Source: Stutzerimonas stutzeri TS44 (GTDB lineage: Bacteria > Pseudomonadota > Gammaproteobacteria > Pseudomonadales > Pseudomonadaceae). Taken from it: a DNA stretch of 64,000 bases. A program made the translations under genes and the position numbers. Position 1 is the first letter of the stretch; every line of letters begins with the position of its first letter. The notes under the pieces were generated by a model, which made no database searches, was not told the origin of the DNA, and saw only the letters and a program-made list of their open reading frames with translations. This document shows positions 40,651 to 51,072 of this stretch, piece by piece. Location of the stretch: assembly GCA_000263395.1 (NCBI GenBank), contig AJXE01000010.1:58434-122433 (forward strand). The letters run 5' to 3'.

Positions 40651-40971
40651 TTACAGCAGGTCGTACTGCTTGAGTTTCTTGCGCAGGGTGCCGCGGTTCA
40701 GGCCCAGCAGCTCGGAGGCCTTGGTCTGGTTGCCCTTGACGTAGTTCATCACGGTTTCCAGCAGCGGAGCCTCGACTTCCGAGAGCACCAGGTTGTAGAC
40801 GTCCGTGACGTCGGCACCCTCGAGGCGGGCAAAATAGTTGTGCAGCGCCTTCTCCACGCTGCCGCGAAGGGTATGTCCCGCTTCGCTCGGCGTGTTGAGA
40901 TGCTGCTTCAGGTTCACGTTGTCGCTCACGGATACGGTTCCAGTTAGCAAGGTTTCGTTCAACAGCGTCAT
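40651..40971 (-). CDS. fis: Nucleoid-associated regulator Fis
   Basis: The 106-aa DNA-bending protein has the Fis helix-turn-helix at the C-terminus ([33 protein letters not shown]), identical in outline to E. coli Fis. The N-terminal 40 residues are variable. The ATG overlaps the dusB stop by 4 nt, as in the classic dusB-fis operon, so the longer in-frame extension upstream is not coding in this frame. It binds DNA and supports growth-rate control of rRNA and tRNA promoters. Confidence 0.96.
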   Translation of the reverse strand: MTLLNETLLTGTVSVSDNVNLKQHLNTPSEAGHTLRGSVEKALHNYFARLEGADVTDVYNLVLSEVEAPLLETVMNYVKGNQTKASELLGLNRGTLRKKLKQYDLL

Positions 40972-41981
40972 GCGGCCACCCCCTGTCCATCCCCGGAAGC
41001 GGGTCTCGATCGTTGCGCGGCGAAGAACGCCCGAACGCTGGCAGCCTGTGCCGCCCGGTCTTCCAGGTGATTGAAGCGGGCGCGGAATTCCCGGGCGCCC
41101 GGCAGTGTTTGCAGATACCAGCCGACGTGCTTGCGGGCGATGCGTACGCCCATGACATCGCCGTAGAAATCGTGCAGGGCATCCAGGTGCTGCAGCACGA
41201 TGGCTTCGATGGCGTCGGACGCCGGCTGGGCCAGCAGCTCGCCGGTGGCGAGGTAATGCGCGATCTCGCGGAAGATCCACGGTCGGCCCTGCGCCGCGCG
41301 GCCGATCAGCAGGGCATCGGCGCCGGTCGCCTGCAGCACCTGGCGGGCCTTGTGCGGCGAGTCGATGTCGCCATTGGCGAAGACCGGGATCGTCACCTGC
41401 TGCTTGATCGCCGCGATGGTGTCGTACTCGGCCTCGCCGGTGTAGAGATCGGCGCGGGTGCGGCCATGCACGGCCAGCGCGGCGATGCCGCTCTGTTCGG
41501 CGATCCGCGCGATCACCGCGCCGTTGCGGTTCTGGCGGTCCCAGCCGGTGCGGATCTTCAGGGTCACCGGCACGTCGACGGCGGCGACCACGGCGTCGAG
41601 GATCTGCCCGACCAGCCGTTCGTCGCGCATCAGCGCGGAGCCGGCGGCCTTGTTGCAGACCTTCTTGGCCGGGCAGCCCATGTTGATGTCGATGATCTGC
41701 GCGCCCAGTTCCACGTTGCGGCGCGCGGCCTCGGCGAGCATCTGCGGATCGCCGCCGGCGATCTGCACCGAGCGCGGCTCCGGTTCATCAGCATGCGGCA
41801 TGCGCAGGCGCGACTTGCGGCTGTTCCACAGGCGCACGTCGCTGGTGAGCATTTCCGAGACCACCATGCCCGCGCCGAAGCGTCGGCAAAGCTGGCGGAA
41901 CGGCTGATCGGTCACGCCGGCCATGGGCGCGAGGATCAGGCGATTCGATAAGGTATAGGGGCCGATGCGTACCGCTGACAT
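40968..41981 (-). CDS. dusB: tRNA-dihydrouridine synthase B
   Basis: FMN-dependent reduction of uridines in the tRNA D-loop. The 337 aa contain the FMN-barrel motifs [36 protein letters not shown] with the catalytic Cys, [35 protein letters not shown] and [12 protein letters not shown]. It starts at MSAVRIGPY and ends in a 4-nt overlap with fis. The dusB gene drives fis expression in many gammaproteobacteria. Confidence 0.97.
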   Translation of the reverse strand: MSAVRIGPYTLSNRLILAPMAGVTDQPFRQLCRRFGAGMVVSEMLTSDVRLWNSRKSRLRMPHADEPEPRSVQIAGGDPQMLAEAARRNVELGAQIIDINMGCPAKKVCNKAAGSALMRDERLVGQILDAVVAAVDVPVTLKIRTGWDRQNRNGAVIARIAEQSGIAALAVHGRTRADLYTGEAEYDTIAAIKQQVTIPVFANGDIDSPHKARQVLQATGADALLIGRAAQGRPWIFREIAHYLATGELLAQPASDAIEAIVLQHLDALHDFYGDVMGVRIARKHVGWYLQTLPGAREFRARFNHLEDRAAQAASVRAFFAAQRSRPASGDGQGVAA

Positions 41982-42158
41982 GAAGATTCCCTGCCTGGAG
42001 CCTGCTTGTTAGGTCGATCGGGACTGCAAAAAAGGGTGGGCATAATACCCGCTCCGGATGACGGGTTAAAGGTGGTTTTGAACAAAATCTGAGCAGTGGC
42101 CGGTTTGCCGCCACTGCCCGGAAGCTGCTGCGGACCACGCAATACGCCGCCCGCAGCG

Positions 42159-43394
42159 CTATTCCGGAGACTGGAAGCTTAGACTGTAATTTACCGCCTT
42201 CGAGCCCGGGTCGAGGATGTCCAGCGCGATGTGGATGGGGACCTGCGGGGGCATTTCCGTCTGTCCGGCCAGCTCGCCGGACAGGTATTCGCCGGGCTTG
42301 AAGCTGCGGCTGGCGATCAGCTTGCCGGTGAGGTCGGCGAAGCGGATTTCCAGCAGCGGAAAGGGCTGGGCGAAGGGCGCGCGGTTGTAGAGGATGGCGT
42401 CCACCACCAGCGCGCCGCGGAAGTCCGGGTGGCTGCGCACCACCAGGTTGCTGCTGCGAATCTGGCTGACGTCGACCTTGCTCGGCAGGGTGCAGCCCAG
42501 CGTCGGGCAGAGCTGCTCGAACCAGGGTCGATAGCGGTCCTGGCGCGCCAGTTCATCGAAGTTGTACGCCACGTACTGGCCGGCGAGGCCGAGCAGCGCG
42601 AGAAGGCTCAGCGTGCCCCAGGCCAGTCGCTGCCCCCAGCGCTTGCGTGGCTGCTGCCAGGCGAGCTGCAGCGGTTCGTCGTCGAGTTCGAACAGCGGTG
42701 CGTTCGCCAGCTCCGGCTCGTGGCGCTGGCTGGCGGGCGATCGTTCCGGCGCGGGTGCGGCCTGCGCCGCGGACGGGGCGTCGATGGCGGGTTCCTGGCG
42801 GGTGGGCGGCACGTCGTCGTGCGTCGGGGCCAGGTGCTCGGCGGCGACCACCGGAGTCGGCTCGCTGGGTGCTGAGGGCTCGGTCGCGCCGGGATTCAGG
42901 TGGGGCGGCGCAGCGGCGGCCGCCGGCGCGATCGCTTCCACTGGCGCGACCGCTGCGCGCGGGTCGTGCTCCGGCGCGGCGCGGGGCGTATCCGGTATGG
43001 CTGTGGCGTCAGGTTCGGCGTGCAAGGGGGTGATGATTGCCGGTTGTGCGACGGCAGGCTGGCTGAAGTGCTGGGCACGCTCGCGCTCCTGGGCTTCCAG
43101 CTTGGCCAGTTCCTCGTCGAGGTCGAGGCTGTCCAGATCCAGGTCGTCGTCGATCCAGCGGCTCTCGTCTACGCTCGGCGCTGGAGGCGCTGGAGGCGCT
43201 GCCGGCGGCTGGGGCGCGGGGCTGGCGCTGGCCGCTGGCGGCGTCGAATGCTCCTCGGCCAGCAACTGGCGCGCCGCATTGAACACTTCAAGGCAGGCCC
43301 CGCACCGCACTGCGCCGCGCGCCGCGCCGAGTTGGCTGTGACTGACACGAAAGCTGGTGTGGCAGTGGGGACATTGGGTGATGAAGCTGCTCAT
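42159..43394 (-). CDS. Zinc-ribbon and DUF3426 domain membrane protein
   Basis: A 411-aa protein opening with an MJ0042-type zinc ribbon (CPHCHTSFRV, later CGACLEVF), then about 200 residues of Pro/Ala/Glu-rich low-complexity linker, one membrane span (AWGTLSLLALLGLAGQYVAY), and a C-terminal DUF3426 domain. The topology suggests a cytoplasmic zinc finger joined to a periplasmic domain. It is found between prmA and dusB in Pseudomonas. The function is unknown; the linker contributes the odd composition. Confidence 0.87.
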   Translation of the reverse strand: MSSFITQCPHCHTSFRVSHSQLGAARGAVRCGACLEVFNAARQLLAEEHSTPPAASASPAPQPPAAPPAPPAPSVDESRWIDDDLDLDSLDLDEELAKLEAQERERAQHFSQPAVAQPAIITPLHAEPDATAIPDTPRAAPEHDPRAAVAPVEAIAPAAAAAPPHLNPGATEPSAPSEPTPVVAAEHLAPTHDDVPPTRQEPAIDAPSAAQAAPAPERSPASQRHEPELANAPLFELDDEPLQLAWQQPRKRWGQRLAWGTLSLLALLGLAGQYVAYNFDELARQDRYRPWFEQLCPTLGCTLPSKVDVSQIRSSNLVVRSHPDFRGALVVDAILYNRAPFAQPFPLLEIRFADLTGKLIASRSFKPGEYLSGELAGQTEMPPQVPIHIALDILDPGSKAVNYSLSFQSPE

Positions 43395-43462
43395 GCGGGG
43401 TTCCGGCGAAAAGTGCTCGCAAGTCTAGTTCATGCCCGCCGCGCGGCGACAGCGGGTGCGGT

Positions 43463-44341
43463 TCAGCGGCGGGTTCCGCTGATGCGCACCCAGCCGTCCT
43501 TGTCGGCGGTGGGGTCGAGATCGAAGGCGCCTTCGTAGGCGCGGCGAACCTCTTCGGCCTGCTCGGCGAGAATGCCGGACAGCGCCAGACGGCCGCCGGG
43601 CCTGACCAGCGTGGTGATCTGCGGCGCCAGTTGCACCAGCGGGCCGGCGAGGATGTTGGCCACCACCACGTCGACCGCCTGCGCTGGAAGATGCTCGGGC
43701 AGGTAGACCGGGAAGGCTTCGGCCGCCAGGCCGTTGCGTCCGGCATTGTCGCGCGAGGCTTCCAGCGCCTGTGGATCGATGTCGGTGCCCAGTGCCGACT
43801 CGGCGCCGAGCAGCAGCGCGGCGATGCCGAGGATGCCTGAGCCGCAGCCGAAGTCGAGCACGCGGCAGCCGGCCAGTTCCTGGCCGTCCAGCCACTCCAG
43901 GCACAGCGCGGTGGTCGGGTGGGTGCCGGTGCCGAAGGCCAGTCCCGGGTCGAGCAGCAGGTTGACCGCGTCCGGCTCCGGCGCGGCATGCCAGCTCGGC
44001 ACGATCCACAGGCGGCGACCGAAACGCATCGGTTGGAAGTTGTCCATCCAGCTGCGCTCCCAGTCCTGGTCCTCGATGCGCTCGATATGCTGCTCGGGCA
44101 GCTCGCCGCCGCGCAGCAGGCGCAGGTGCGCGAGTACCGCGTCCGCATCGGTATCGGCCTCGAACAGGGCGAGCAGGTGGGTGTGGCTCCACAGCGGCGT
44201 GGTGCCCAGGTCCGGTTCGAAGATCGGCTGGTCCTCGCCATCCATGAAGGTCACCGAGACGGCGCCCAGCTCCAGCAACTGGTCTTCCAGCGCTGCGGCC
44301 TGATCGGGGGTGATGGCAAGGCGGATCTGCAACCAGGGCAT
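43463..44341 (-). CDS. prmA: Ribosomal protein L11 methyltransferase
   Basis: SAM-dependent trimethylation of L11. It has 292 aa: an N-terminal L11-recognition domain, then the Rossmann methyltransferase with SAM loop [29 protein letters not shown], and the substrate loop [19 protein letters not shown], a strong family signature, is present. Its start codon ATG follows a short gap after the accBC terminator. Confidence 0.97.
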   Translation of the reverse strand: MPWLQIRLAITPDQAAALEDQLLELGAVSVTFMDGEDQPIFEPDLGTTPLWSHTHLLALFEADTDADAVLAHLRLLRGGELPEQHIERIEDQDWERSWMDNFQPMRFGRRLWIVPSWHAAPEPDAVNLLLDPGLAFGTGTHPTTALCLEWLDGQELAGCRVLDFGCGSGILGIAALLLGAESALGTDIDPQALEASRDNAGRNGLAAEAFPVYLPEHLPAQAVDVVVANILAGPLVQLAPQITTLVRPGGRLALSGILAEQAEEVRRAYEGAFDLDPTADKDGWVRISGTRR

Positions 44342-44434
44342 GGGGGCCTCTTCGGAAACGGGCGGGACAAGGCGCGCAAGCTTACTGGAGAGGGTGGGGC
44401 TGCGGCCAGCGGCCCTTTGCGGGAAGCGGAAACG

Positions 44435-44462
44435 ACAGGGGCCGCCCGAAGGCGGCCCCTGT
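44435..44462 (-). terminator. Intrinsic terminator of accBC
   Basis: ACAGGGGCCGCC and GGCGGCCCCTGT form a perfect 12-bp stem around a 4-nt loop, 20 nt after the accC stop. The minus-strand tail CGTTTCC is a modest T tract. Confidence 0.8.
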
Positions 44463-44481
44463 GCCAGCGCCGAGCCGTGGC

Positions 44482-45831
44482 TCAGTGCTTGTCCATACCC
44501 AGTTTCTTTTCCAGGTAATGGATGTTGACGCCGCCCTTGCAGAAGCTGTCATCGCGAACCAGGTCGCGGTGCAGCGGGGCGTTGGTCTTGATGCCGTCGA
44601 CGATCAGCTCGTCCAGCGCATTGCGCATGCGCCCCATCGCCTCGTCGCGGCTGCCACCGAAGGTGATCAGCTTGCCGATCAGCGAATCGTAGTGCGGCGG
44701 TACCGTATAACCGTCGTACAGGTGCGAATCGACGCGCACGCCGTTGCCGCCCGGCGCGTGGAAGTGCTTCACCTTGCCCGGGCTGGGCATGAAGGTGCGC
44801 GGATCTTCGGCGTTGATGCGGCATTCGATGGCATGGCCGCGGATGACCACGTCTTCCTGCTTGATCGACAGCTTCTGGCCGCCGCCGATCAGCAGCATCT
44901 CCTTGACGATGTCGACGCCGGTGACCATTTCGGTGACCGGATGCTCGACCTGCACGCGGGTGTTCATCTCGATGAAGTAGAAGTGGCCATCTTCATAGAG
45001 GAACTCGAAGGTGCCAGCGCCGCGGTAGCCGATGTCGATACAGGCCTGGACGCAGCGCGCCTGGACCTTGCGACGGGCTTCGGCATCGATCAGCGGGGCG
45101 GGGGCTTCCTCGATCACCTTCTGGTGGCGGCGCTGCAGCGAGCAGTCGCGGTCACCCAGGTGGATCGCGTTGCCCTGGCCGTCGGCGAGTACCTGGATTT
45201 CCACGTGACGCGGGTTGGTCAGGAACTTCTCCAGGTAGACCATCGGGTTGCCGAACGCCGCACCGGCTTCGTTGCGGGTCAGCTTGGCCGAGGCGATCAG
45301 GTCTTCCTCACGGTGCACCACGCGCATGCCGCGACCACCACCGCCACCGGCGGCCTTGATGATCACCGGATAGCCCACCTTGCGGGCGATCTTCAGCGCT
45401 TCGGCTTCGTCTTCCGGCAGCGGGCCGTCGGAGCCCGGTACGGTCGGCACGCCGGCCTTCTTCATGGCGTCCTTGGCCGACACCTTGTCGCCCATCAGGC
45501 GGATCACGTCGGCGGTCGGGCCGATGAAGGTGAAGCCGGATTTCTCCACCTGCTCGGCGAAGTCGGCGTTCTCGGCCAGGAAGCCGTAGCCGGGGTGGAT
45601 GCCGTCGGCGCCGGTGACCTCTGCCGCGGCGATGATCGCCGGAATGCTCAGGTAGGACTGGGCGGAGGAGGCCGGGCCGATGCAGACGGACTCGTCGGCC
45701 AGCGACACGTGCATCAGGTCACGGTCGGCCGTGGAATGCACCGCCACGGTCTTGATCCCCAGTTCCTTGCAGGCGCGCAGCACTCGCAGGGCGATTTCGC
45801 CGCGGTTGGCGATCAGTACTTTTTCCAACAT
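44482..45831 (-). CDS. accC: Biotin carboxylase subunit of acetyl-CoA carboxylase
   Basis: ATP-dependent carboxylation of biotin on AccB, the first half of malonyl-CoA synthesis. The 449 aa have the ATP-grasp glycine loop [48 protein letters not shown] and [18 protein letters not shown]. The start [16 protein letters not shown] at 45831 is the family one. It lies 17 nt after accB in the usual accBC operon. Confidence 0.98.
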   Translation of the reverse strand: MLEKVLIANRGEIALRVLRACKELGIKTVAVHSTADRDLMHVSLADESVCIGPASSAQSYLSIPAIIAAAEVTGADGIHPGYGFLAENADFAEQVEKSGFTFIGPTADVIRLMGDKVSAKDAMKKAGVPTVPGSDGPLPEDEAEALKIARKVGYPVIIKAAGGGGGRGMRVVHREEDLIASAKLTRNEAGAAFGNPMVYLEKFLTNPRHVEIQVLADGQGNAIHLGDRDCSLQRRHQKVIEEAPAPLIDAEARRKVQARCVQACIDIGYRGAGTFEFLYEDGHFYFIEMNTRVQVEHPVTEMVTGVDIVKEMLLIGGGQKLSIKQEDVVIRGHAIECRINAEDPRTFMPSPGKVKHFHAPGGNGVRVDSHLYDGYTVPPHYDSLIGKLITFGGSRDEAMGRMRNALDELIVDGIKTNAPLHRDLVRDDSFCKGGVNIHYLEKKLGMDKH

Positions 45832-45848
45832 CGCAGGCTCTCCGCGGT

Positions 45849-46307
45849 TCAAACGATGGTGAACAGCGGCTGGTCGAATTCGACCGGCTGACCATTCTCC
45901 ACCAGGATGGATTCGATGGTGCCGCTGGTTTCGGCCTCGATGTGGTTCATCATCTTCATGGCTTCGACGATGCACAGGATGTCGCCCTTCTTGACGGTCT
46001 GGCCGACGTCGACGAACGGCTTGGCTTCCGGCGAGGAGGCGCGGTAGAAGGTGCCGACCATCGGCGAACGGGCCACGGTGCCGTTCAGCTTCGGTGCGGC
46101 CGGCGCGGCGTCGGCGGCCGGAGCGGCGGCAGCGGCGGGGGCCGGCGCCGGAGCGGCAGGGGCGTGTGCGTAGATCGGTTGCTGCATCGCCACCTGCTTG
46201 CTGTGGCGACTGATGCGAACCGACTCTTCACCTTCGTGAATCTCCAGCTCGTCGATACCCGACTCTTCCAGCAGTTCGATCAGTTTCTTGACTTTGCGAA
46301 TATCCAT
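45849..46307 (-). CDS. accB: Biotin carboxyl carrier protein
   Basis: Carries biotin between the carboxylase and transcarboxylase of acetyl-CoA carboxylase. It has 152 aa: an N-terminal helix region ([20 protein letters not shown]), an Ala/Pro-rich flexible linker (about 45-73), and a biotinyl domain with the target Lys118 in VEAMKMMNH. The frame is open 9 codons upstream, but [10 protein letters not shown] is the conserved start. It precedes accC. Confidence 0.98.
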   Translation of the reverse strand: MDIRKVKKLIELLEESGIDELEIHEGEESVRISRHSKQVAMQQPIYAHAPAAPAPAPAAAAAPAADAAPAAPKLNGTVARSPMVGTFYRASSPEAKPFVDVGQTVKKGDILCIVEAMKMMNHIEAETSGTIESILVENGQPVEFDQPLFTIV

Positions 46308-46382
46308 GAAGCATTGACTCCCAGGTAAGTTCAAAGGGCATTGCTGCGCGCGTCTTCGAGGTCCGGCATGTGCACAGGCCTG

Positions 46383-46826
46383 TCAGGAAGCGGCGAGTTG
46401 TTCCAAGGCGGCCTCCAATGCCAGGCGGTAGCCGCTGGCGCCAAGGCCGCAGATCACTCCTACCGCTACGTCGGAGAAATAGGAGTGATGGCGGAAAGGT
46501 TCACGCTTGTGCACGTTGGACAGGTGCACTTCGATGAATGGGATGCTCACGGCCAGCAGCGCGTCACGTAATGCGACGCTGGTGTGCGTGAAGGCAGCCG
46601 GATTGATCAGGATGAAGTCGACGCCTTCGCCACGCGCGGCGTGAATGCGCTCGATCAGCTCGTATTCGGCGTTCGATTGCAGATGCAGGAGATGATGGCC
46701 GGCATCGCGTGCGCGCTGCTCCAGATCCTGGTTGATCTGCGCCAGCGTCACGGCGCCGTACACGCCAGGTTCGCGGGTGCCGAGCAGGTTGAGATTGGGG
46801 CCGTGGAGCACGAGCAGCGTGGCCAT
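46383..46826 (-). CDS. aroQ: 3-dehydroquinate dehydratase, type II
   Basis: Shikimate pathway dehydratase, a dodecamer unrelated to the type I enzyme. The 147 aa have the N-terminal [16 protein letters not shown], the active-site Tyr in [38 protein letters not shown] and [21 protein letters not shown]. It lies upstream of accBC. Its ribosome-binding site AAGGA overlaps the sequence AACAACAA, a possible Hfq/Crc CA motif. Confidence 0.98.
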   Translation of the reverse strand: MATLLVLHGPNLNLLGTREPGVYGAVTLAQINQDLEQRARDAGHHLLHLQSNAEYELIERIHAARGEGVDFILINPAAFTHTSVALRDALLAVSIPFIEVHLSNVHKREPFRHHSYFSDVAVGVICGLGASGYRLALEAALEQLAAS

Positions 46827-46977
46827 TGGCGGTCCTTGTTGTTCTGGGCGAAACGGCGGCGCGTGATGCGCCGGCCGGAAAGGGGAAAAACTATGCCCGA
46901 AGCAAGGGTTGACTGTCCAGTCATGCAGCGATCGCCGGAAATGTCCGCATTATGACTGGAGATTGCCGCAACAGACC

Positions 46978-48753
46978 CTAGAGCGAACGCTCGGCGCGAT
47001 CCAGCCGCTCGCTGAATTCGCGGGCGTCCAGTTCGCCCACGACGCGGACCTCCTTCAGTTCGTTGCCGGCGCGATCGAAGAACTGGATTGCCGGTGGGCC
47101 GAACAGCTGGTAACGGTCGAGCAGGGCGCGCTGTTCGGCGTTGCTGTCGGTGATGTCGAAGCGGATCAGCCGATAGTCGGCCAGGCGCGGCGCCACCTGC
47201 GGATCGGCGAAGACCTCGCGTTCGAAGACCTTGCAACTGACGCACCAGTCGGCATACCAGTCGAGCATCAGCGGCTGGCCGGCGGCACGGGCGGTGGCCA
47301 GTTGCGCATCGAGTTCGGCGGTGCTCGAGAGAGTCTGCCAGCCTGCGCCGATCGGGCTGCCCAGGCGCACTGCGCCGGGCTGGGGCAACGGCCGCAGCGG
47401 ATCGGAATTGCCCTGCAGCGCGCCGACCCAGGCGGCCAGCGCGTATACCAGCAGCGCCAGCCCCAGCAACTGCGCGAGCTTCTGCCGTGCGGTCTTCTGC
47501 GTGAACTCCAGCGTGCCGAGAAACAGCGCCGTGCCGGCGGCAAGCAGTCCCCACAGCGCCAGCGCCACAGGGCCGGGCAGCACGCGTTCGAGCATCCACA
47601 CCGCGACGGCCAGCAGCAGCACGCCGAAGGTGTTGCGCACGTTCACCATCCACGGGCCGCTCCTGGGCAGCAACGCGCCGCCGCCGGTGGCGAACAGCAC
47701 CAGCGGCGCGCCCATGCCCAGGCCCAGGGCGAACAGTTTCAGGCCGCCGCCCAGGGCATCGCCGCTGGCGCTGATGTACAGCAAGGCGCCGGCCAGCGGT
47801 GCGGATACGCAGGGCGATACCAGCAGACTGGAAATCGCGCCGAGCAGCGCCGCGCCGGTGAAGGAGCCGCCGCGGGCACTGCCGGCCAGGCGATCGAGGC
47901 GCGCGGACAGCGCCTGCGGCAGGCGCAGTTCGAACAGGCCGAACATGGCCAGGGCGAAGGCGACGAAGAACAGCGCGAAGGGCACCAGGATCCACGGCGA
48001 CTGCAGGCGTGCCTGCAGATTCAGCTCGGCGCCGAACACGCCCATCAGCGCGCCGAGCAGGGCGAAGCCGCCGGCCATCGGCAGGACGTAGGCCAGCGAC
48101 AGCAGGAAGCTGCGCATGCCGCCGGTCTGGCCGCGCAGGACCACGCCGCTGAGGATCGGCAGCATCGGCAGCACGCAGGGCGTGAAGGTCAGGCCCAGGC
48201 CGGCGAGGAAGAACAGCCCGATCGCCCGCCAGGAAAGCTCGCGCTCCGCCGCCGGCGCGCCCGGCGCGGCGGCGGGGGCGCCGGCCGTGCCGGTCTCGCC
48301 GAACGCCAGTTTCTCGGTTTCCGGCGGGTAGCACAGGCCCTTGTCCGCGCAGCCCTGGTAGCTCACCTGCAGGGTGAAGGGGCGCCGCTCGGGATTGTCG
48401 ACCGGTACCTCGATATCCAGTACGCCGTAGTAGACCTCCACGTCGCCGAAATAGTCGTCGGTCTTCTGCTTGCCGGCCGGCAGTTGCACCGCGCCGATGG
48501 TGACGCCCGGGTCCTGGGCCTTGAAGGTGAAGCGGTGACGATAGAGGTAGTAGCCTTCGGCGGCGACGAAGCGCAGCTTCACCTGGCTCGGGGTGCTGTC
48601 CACCAGGCTCAGGCGAAAGGCCTCGCGCACTGGCAGGAAGTCCGCGCTGTTGTTGAGCGGCGCGCCAAGCGTGGGGCTTGGCTTGCTGTCGAACAGCCCG
48701 GCACTGGCCGGCAGCACGACGAGAAACAGCAGCAGGGTCAGCAGGCGACGCAT
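46978..48753 (-). CDS. dsbD: Thiol:disulfide interchange protein DsbD
   Basis: Transfers reducing power from cytoplasmic thioredoxin to periplasmic DsbC and related partners. It has 591 aa: a signal peptide (about 1-20), an N-terminal immunoglobulin-like domain with its Cys pair in GCADKGLCYPPE, an eight-span core with Cys in FTPCVLPMLP and LVSPCVSAPLAG, and a C-terminal thioredoxin domain with WCVSC. All three Cys pairs are intact. The start MRRLLTLLLFL at 48753 gives the signal peptide; an upstream frame is non-coding. Confidence 0.97.
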   Translation of the reverse strand: MRRLLTLLLFLVVLPASAGLFDSKPSPTLGAPLNNSADFLPVREAFRLSLVDSTPSQVKLRFVAAEGYYLYRHRFTFKAQDPGVTIGAVQLPAGKQKTDDYFGDVEVYYGVLDIEVPVDNPERRPFTLQVSYQGCADKGLCYPPETEKLAFGETGTAGAPAAAPGAPAAERELSWRAIGLFFLAGLGLTFTPCVLPMLPILSGVVLRGQTGGMRSFLLSLAYVLPMAGGFALLGALMGVFGAELNLQARLQSPWILVPFALFFVAFALAMFGLFELRLPQALSARLDRLAGSARGGSFTGAALLGAISSLLVSPCVSAPLAGALLYISASGDALGGGLKLFALGLGMGAPLVLFATGGGALLPRSGPWMVNVRNTFGVLLLAVAVWMLERVLPGPVALALWGLLAAGTALFLGTLEFTQKTARQKLAQLLGLALLVYALAAWVGALQGNSDPLRPLPQPGAVRLGSPIGAGWQTLSSTAELDAQLATARAAGQPLMLDWYADWCVSCKVFEREVFADPQVAPRLADYRLIRFDITDSNAEQRALLDRYQLFGPPAIQFFDRAGNELKEVRVVGELDAREFSERLDRAERSL

Positions 48754-48799
48754 GGCGATCTCACAAAAAACGGTAATGCATGATAACCAAGTCGGGCGC

Positions 48800-49138
48800 T
48801 CAGGACTCGTGCTCAATTGTCTCGTCGTGCAACCAGATCGCTCCGTCACGCTCGCATCCGACCAGTGGTCGCAGCCCCTGGCCTGCGCAGGGGCCGGCGA
48901 CGCATTCGCCCGATTCGATCAGGAACAGCGCGCCGTGGGTCGCGCATTGCAGCAGGCTGCCGCTGCTGTCGAGGAACTGGTCAGGCAGCCATTGCAGCTC
49001 GATTCCGCGGTGCGGGCAGCGATTTTCGTACAGGTACGGCACGCCGTCGCGGCGCACTGCCACCACCTGGAGCTGCGGCAGGGTGAAGCCGCGGCTCTGG
49101 CCTTCGGCCAGTTCGTGCGACGGGCATAGACGGATCAT
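48800..49138 (-). CDS. Small Rieske [2Fe-2S] protein
   Basis: A 112-aa soluble Rieske ferredoxin-like protein. Iron ligands are Cys41 and His43 (CPHRG) and Cys65 and His68 (CATHG), with the second loop followed by ALFLIESGECVAGPC. There is no signal peptide or membrane span, so it is probably a cytoplasmic electron carrier rather than a bc1 subunit. It stands alone between dsbD and the divergent heme transporter; its partner enzyme is unknown. Confidence 0.9.
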   Translation of the reverse strand: MIRLCPSHELAEGQSRGFTLPQLQVVAVRRDGVPYLYENRCPHRGIELQWLPDQFLDSSGSLLQCATHGALFLIESGECVAGPCAGQGLRPLVGCERDGAIWLHDETIEHES

Positions 49139-49257
49139 CGGGGGACCTCGCTCGGCCGGCGATTATTACGCATTGGTGCGCGGGCGCACAGCGGGGCTGG
49201 CGGTCGCGATGGCCCACTCTATATGCTTGCCCGCTCATTCTTTGGCGGACCAACCGG

Positions 49258-50301
49258 ATGGGGCCTGTTCTGCGCGCACGCACGCTGTTTCTGTCGCTCG
49301 GCCTGTCGCTGCCGCTGGTGCTGTGGCTGGCACTGGCGCTGGGGCCGGTGTCGCTGCCGCTGGGCGATACGCTGCGCGTGATTGCGGGGCTGCTCGGCCT
49401 GGTGCCGGATGATCCGCAACTGGCCCAGGCCGCGCTGATCGTCGGCCAGCTGCGCCTGCCGCGCGCCTTGCTGGGACTGGCGGTGGGCGCCGTGCTGGCG
49501 CTGTCCGGGGTGGCCATGCAGGGGCTGTTTCGCAATCCGCTGGCCGATCCGGGGCTGATCGGCGTGTCCAGCGGGGCGGCGCTGGGCGCGGCATTCGCGA
49601 TCGTCGGCGGCGCGCTGCTCGGCGGGCTGCCGGCGGCGCTCGAACCTTACCTGCTGTCGCTGTGCGCGTTCGGCGGCGGACTGGGCGTCACCGCGCTGGT
49701 CTATCGGCTGGCGCACCGGGACGGCCAGGCCGAGGTCTCGACCATGCTGCTCGCCGGCATCGCCCTGACCGCGTTGGCCGGCGCGCTGATCGGCCTGTTC
49801 ACCTACCTGGCCGACGACGCCACGCTGCGCATGCTGACCTTCTGGAACCTGGGCAGCCTGGGTGGCGCGAGCTACGGCCGGCTGTGGCCGCTGCTGCTGG
49901 TCACCGGCATCGTCGCGTTATGGCTGCCGACCCGCGCCAACGCGCTGAATGCGCTGCTGCTGGGCGAATCCGAGGCGCGCCACCTGGGATTCGAGGTCGA
50001 GCGGCTCAAGCGCGAGCTGGTGCTCTGTACCGCGCTGGGCGTCGGCGCGGCGGTGGCCGCCGCCGGGATGATCGGTTTCATCGGGCTGGTGGTGCCGCAT
50101 CTGGTGCGTCTGCTGGCCGGTCCGGACCATCGTGTGGTACTGCCGGCCTCGGCCCTGGCCGGCGCGAGTCTGCTGTTGCTGGCCGATCTTGTCGCACGGT
50201 TGGCATTGCAGCCGGCCGAATTGCCGATCGGCATCGTCACCGCGCTGCTCGGCGCGCCGTTCTTCCTTTATCTGCTGCTGCGCAGGCGCGTCCGATGCTG
50301 A
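49258..50301 (+). CDS. hmuU: Heme/iron-type ABC transporter permease (HmuU/PhuU-like)
   Basis: A 347-aa FecCD/BtuC-family permease with about ten spans. The characteristic segment [46 protein letters not shown] gives the heme permease pattern, and [20 protein letters not shown] is the ATPase coupling loop. Its stop overlaps the ATPase start (ATGCTGA). No phuT-type binding protein or phuR receptor lies upstream; a divergent Rieske gene is there instead. No clear Fur box was seen in the 119-nt gap. B12 permeases are the main alternative. Confidence 0.85.
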   Translation: MGPVLRARTLFLSLGLSLPLVLWLALALGPVSLPLGDTLRVIAGLLGLVPDDPQLAQAALIVGQLRLPRALLGLAVGAVLALSGVAMQGLFRNPLADPGLIGVSSGAALGAAFAIVGGALLGGLPAALEPYLLSLCAFGGGLGVTALVYRLAHRDGQAEVSTMLLAGIALTALAGALIGLFTYLADDATLRMLTFWNLGSLGGASYGRLWPLLLVTGIVALWLPTRANALNALLLGESEARHLGFEVERLKRELVLCTALGVGAAVAAAGMIGFIGLVVPHLVRLLAGPDHRVVLPASALAGASLLLLADLVARLALQPAELPIGIVTALLGAPFFLYLLLRRRVRC

Positions 50302-51062
50302 GCGCGACGGGGATTGCGGTACGCCGCGGCGCGCGGCTGGCCGTGCGGGATATCGACCTGCGGTTGCAGGCCGGCGAGCTGTTCGGTGTGCTCGGCCCCA
50401 ACGGCGCCGGCAAGAGCAGCCTGCTCGGTGCGCTGAGCGGCGAGCTGCCGAGCGCTGCCGGCGCGGTATCGCTGCATGGGCGCGCCTTGGTCGATTGGCC
50501 GGCACGCGAGCGGGCGCGCCGCCTCGCGGTGTTGCCGCAGAGCTCGACGCTGAACTTCGCCTTCCGCGTGGACGAGGTGGTGGCGCTGGGGCGCCTGCCG
50601 CACGACAGCGGGCGCGAGGCGGATGCGCGAATCGTCACCGAGGCGCTGGAGGCGGCCGATGCCGCGCATCTGCGCGCGCGCAACTATCTCGAGCTGTCCG
50701 GTGGCGAGCGCCAGCGCGTGCATCTGGCGCGGGTGCTGGCGCAGCTCTGGCCGGGGCACGAGGGGCAGGTGCTGCTGCTCGACGAGCCGACCTCCATGCT
50801 CGATCCGGCGCACCAGCATCGGGTGCTGCAGGTGCTCAGGGATGTCGCTGGACGGGGTGCGGCGGTGTTGGTGATCCTGCATGACCTGAACCTGGCTGCG
50901 CGCTACTGCGACCGCCTGCTGCTGCTCGCCGAGGGGGGCAGCCAGGCGAGCGGCACGCCGCGGGAGGTGCTGCGGGCCGACCTGCTGCACGCCGTGTTCG
51001 GCCTGGAGGTGCTGGTGCAGTGTCATCCCGAGCGCGATCATCCACTGATAATTGCCCGTTGA
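50295..51062 (+). CDS. hmuV: Heme-type ABC transporter ATP-binding protein (HmuV/PhuV-like)
   Basis: A 255-aa ATPase with Walker [10 protein letters not shown]-loop, signature [15 protein letters not shown], Walker [13 protein letters not shown] and the H-loop His in [18 protein letters not shown]-like motifs are absent, so it is a conventional importer subunit. It overlaps hmuU by 7 nt and precedes a ChaN-like lipoprotein, the phuUVW order of Pseudomonas. Confidence 0.92.
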   Translation: MLSATGIAVRRGARLAVRDIDLRLQAGELFGVLGPNGAGKSSLLGALSGELPSAAGAVSLHGRALVDWPARERARRLAVLPQSSTLNFAFRVDEVVALGRLPHDSGREADARIVTEALEAADAAHLRARNYLELSGGERQRVHLARVLAQLWPGHEGQVLLLDEPTSMLDPAHQHRVLQVLRDVAGRGAAVLVILHDLNLAARYCDRLLLLAEGGSQASGTPREVLRADLLHAVFGLEVLVQCHPERDHPLIIAR

Positions 51063-51072
51063 GGTATCCGTC

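Noticed and set aside
49139..49257. Fur box for hmuU
   Set aside because: The spacer has no convincing match to the Fur consensus; only the prrF promoter does.
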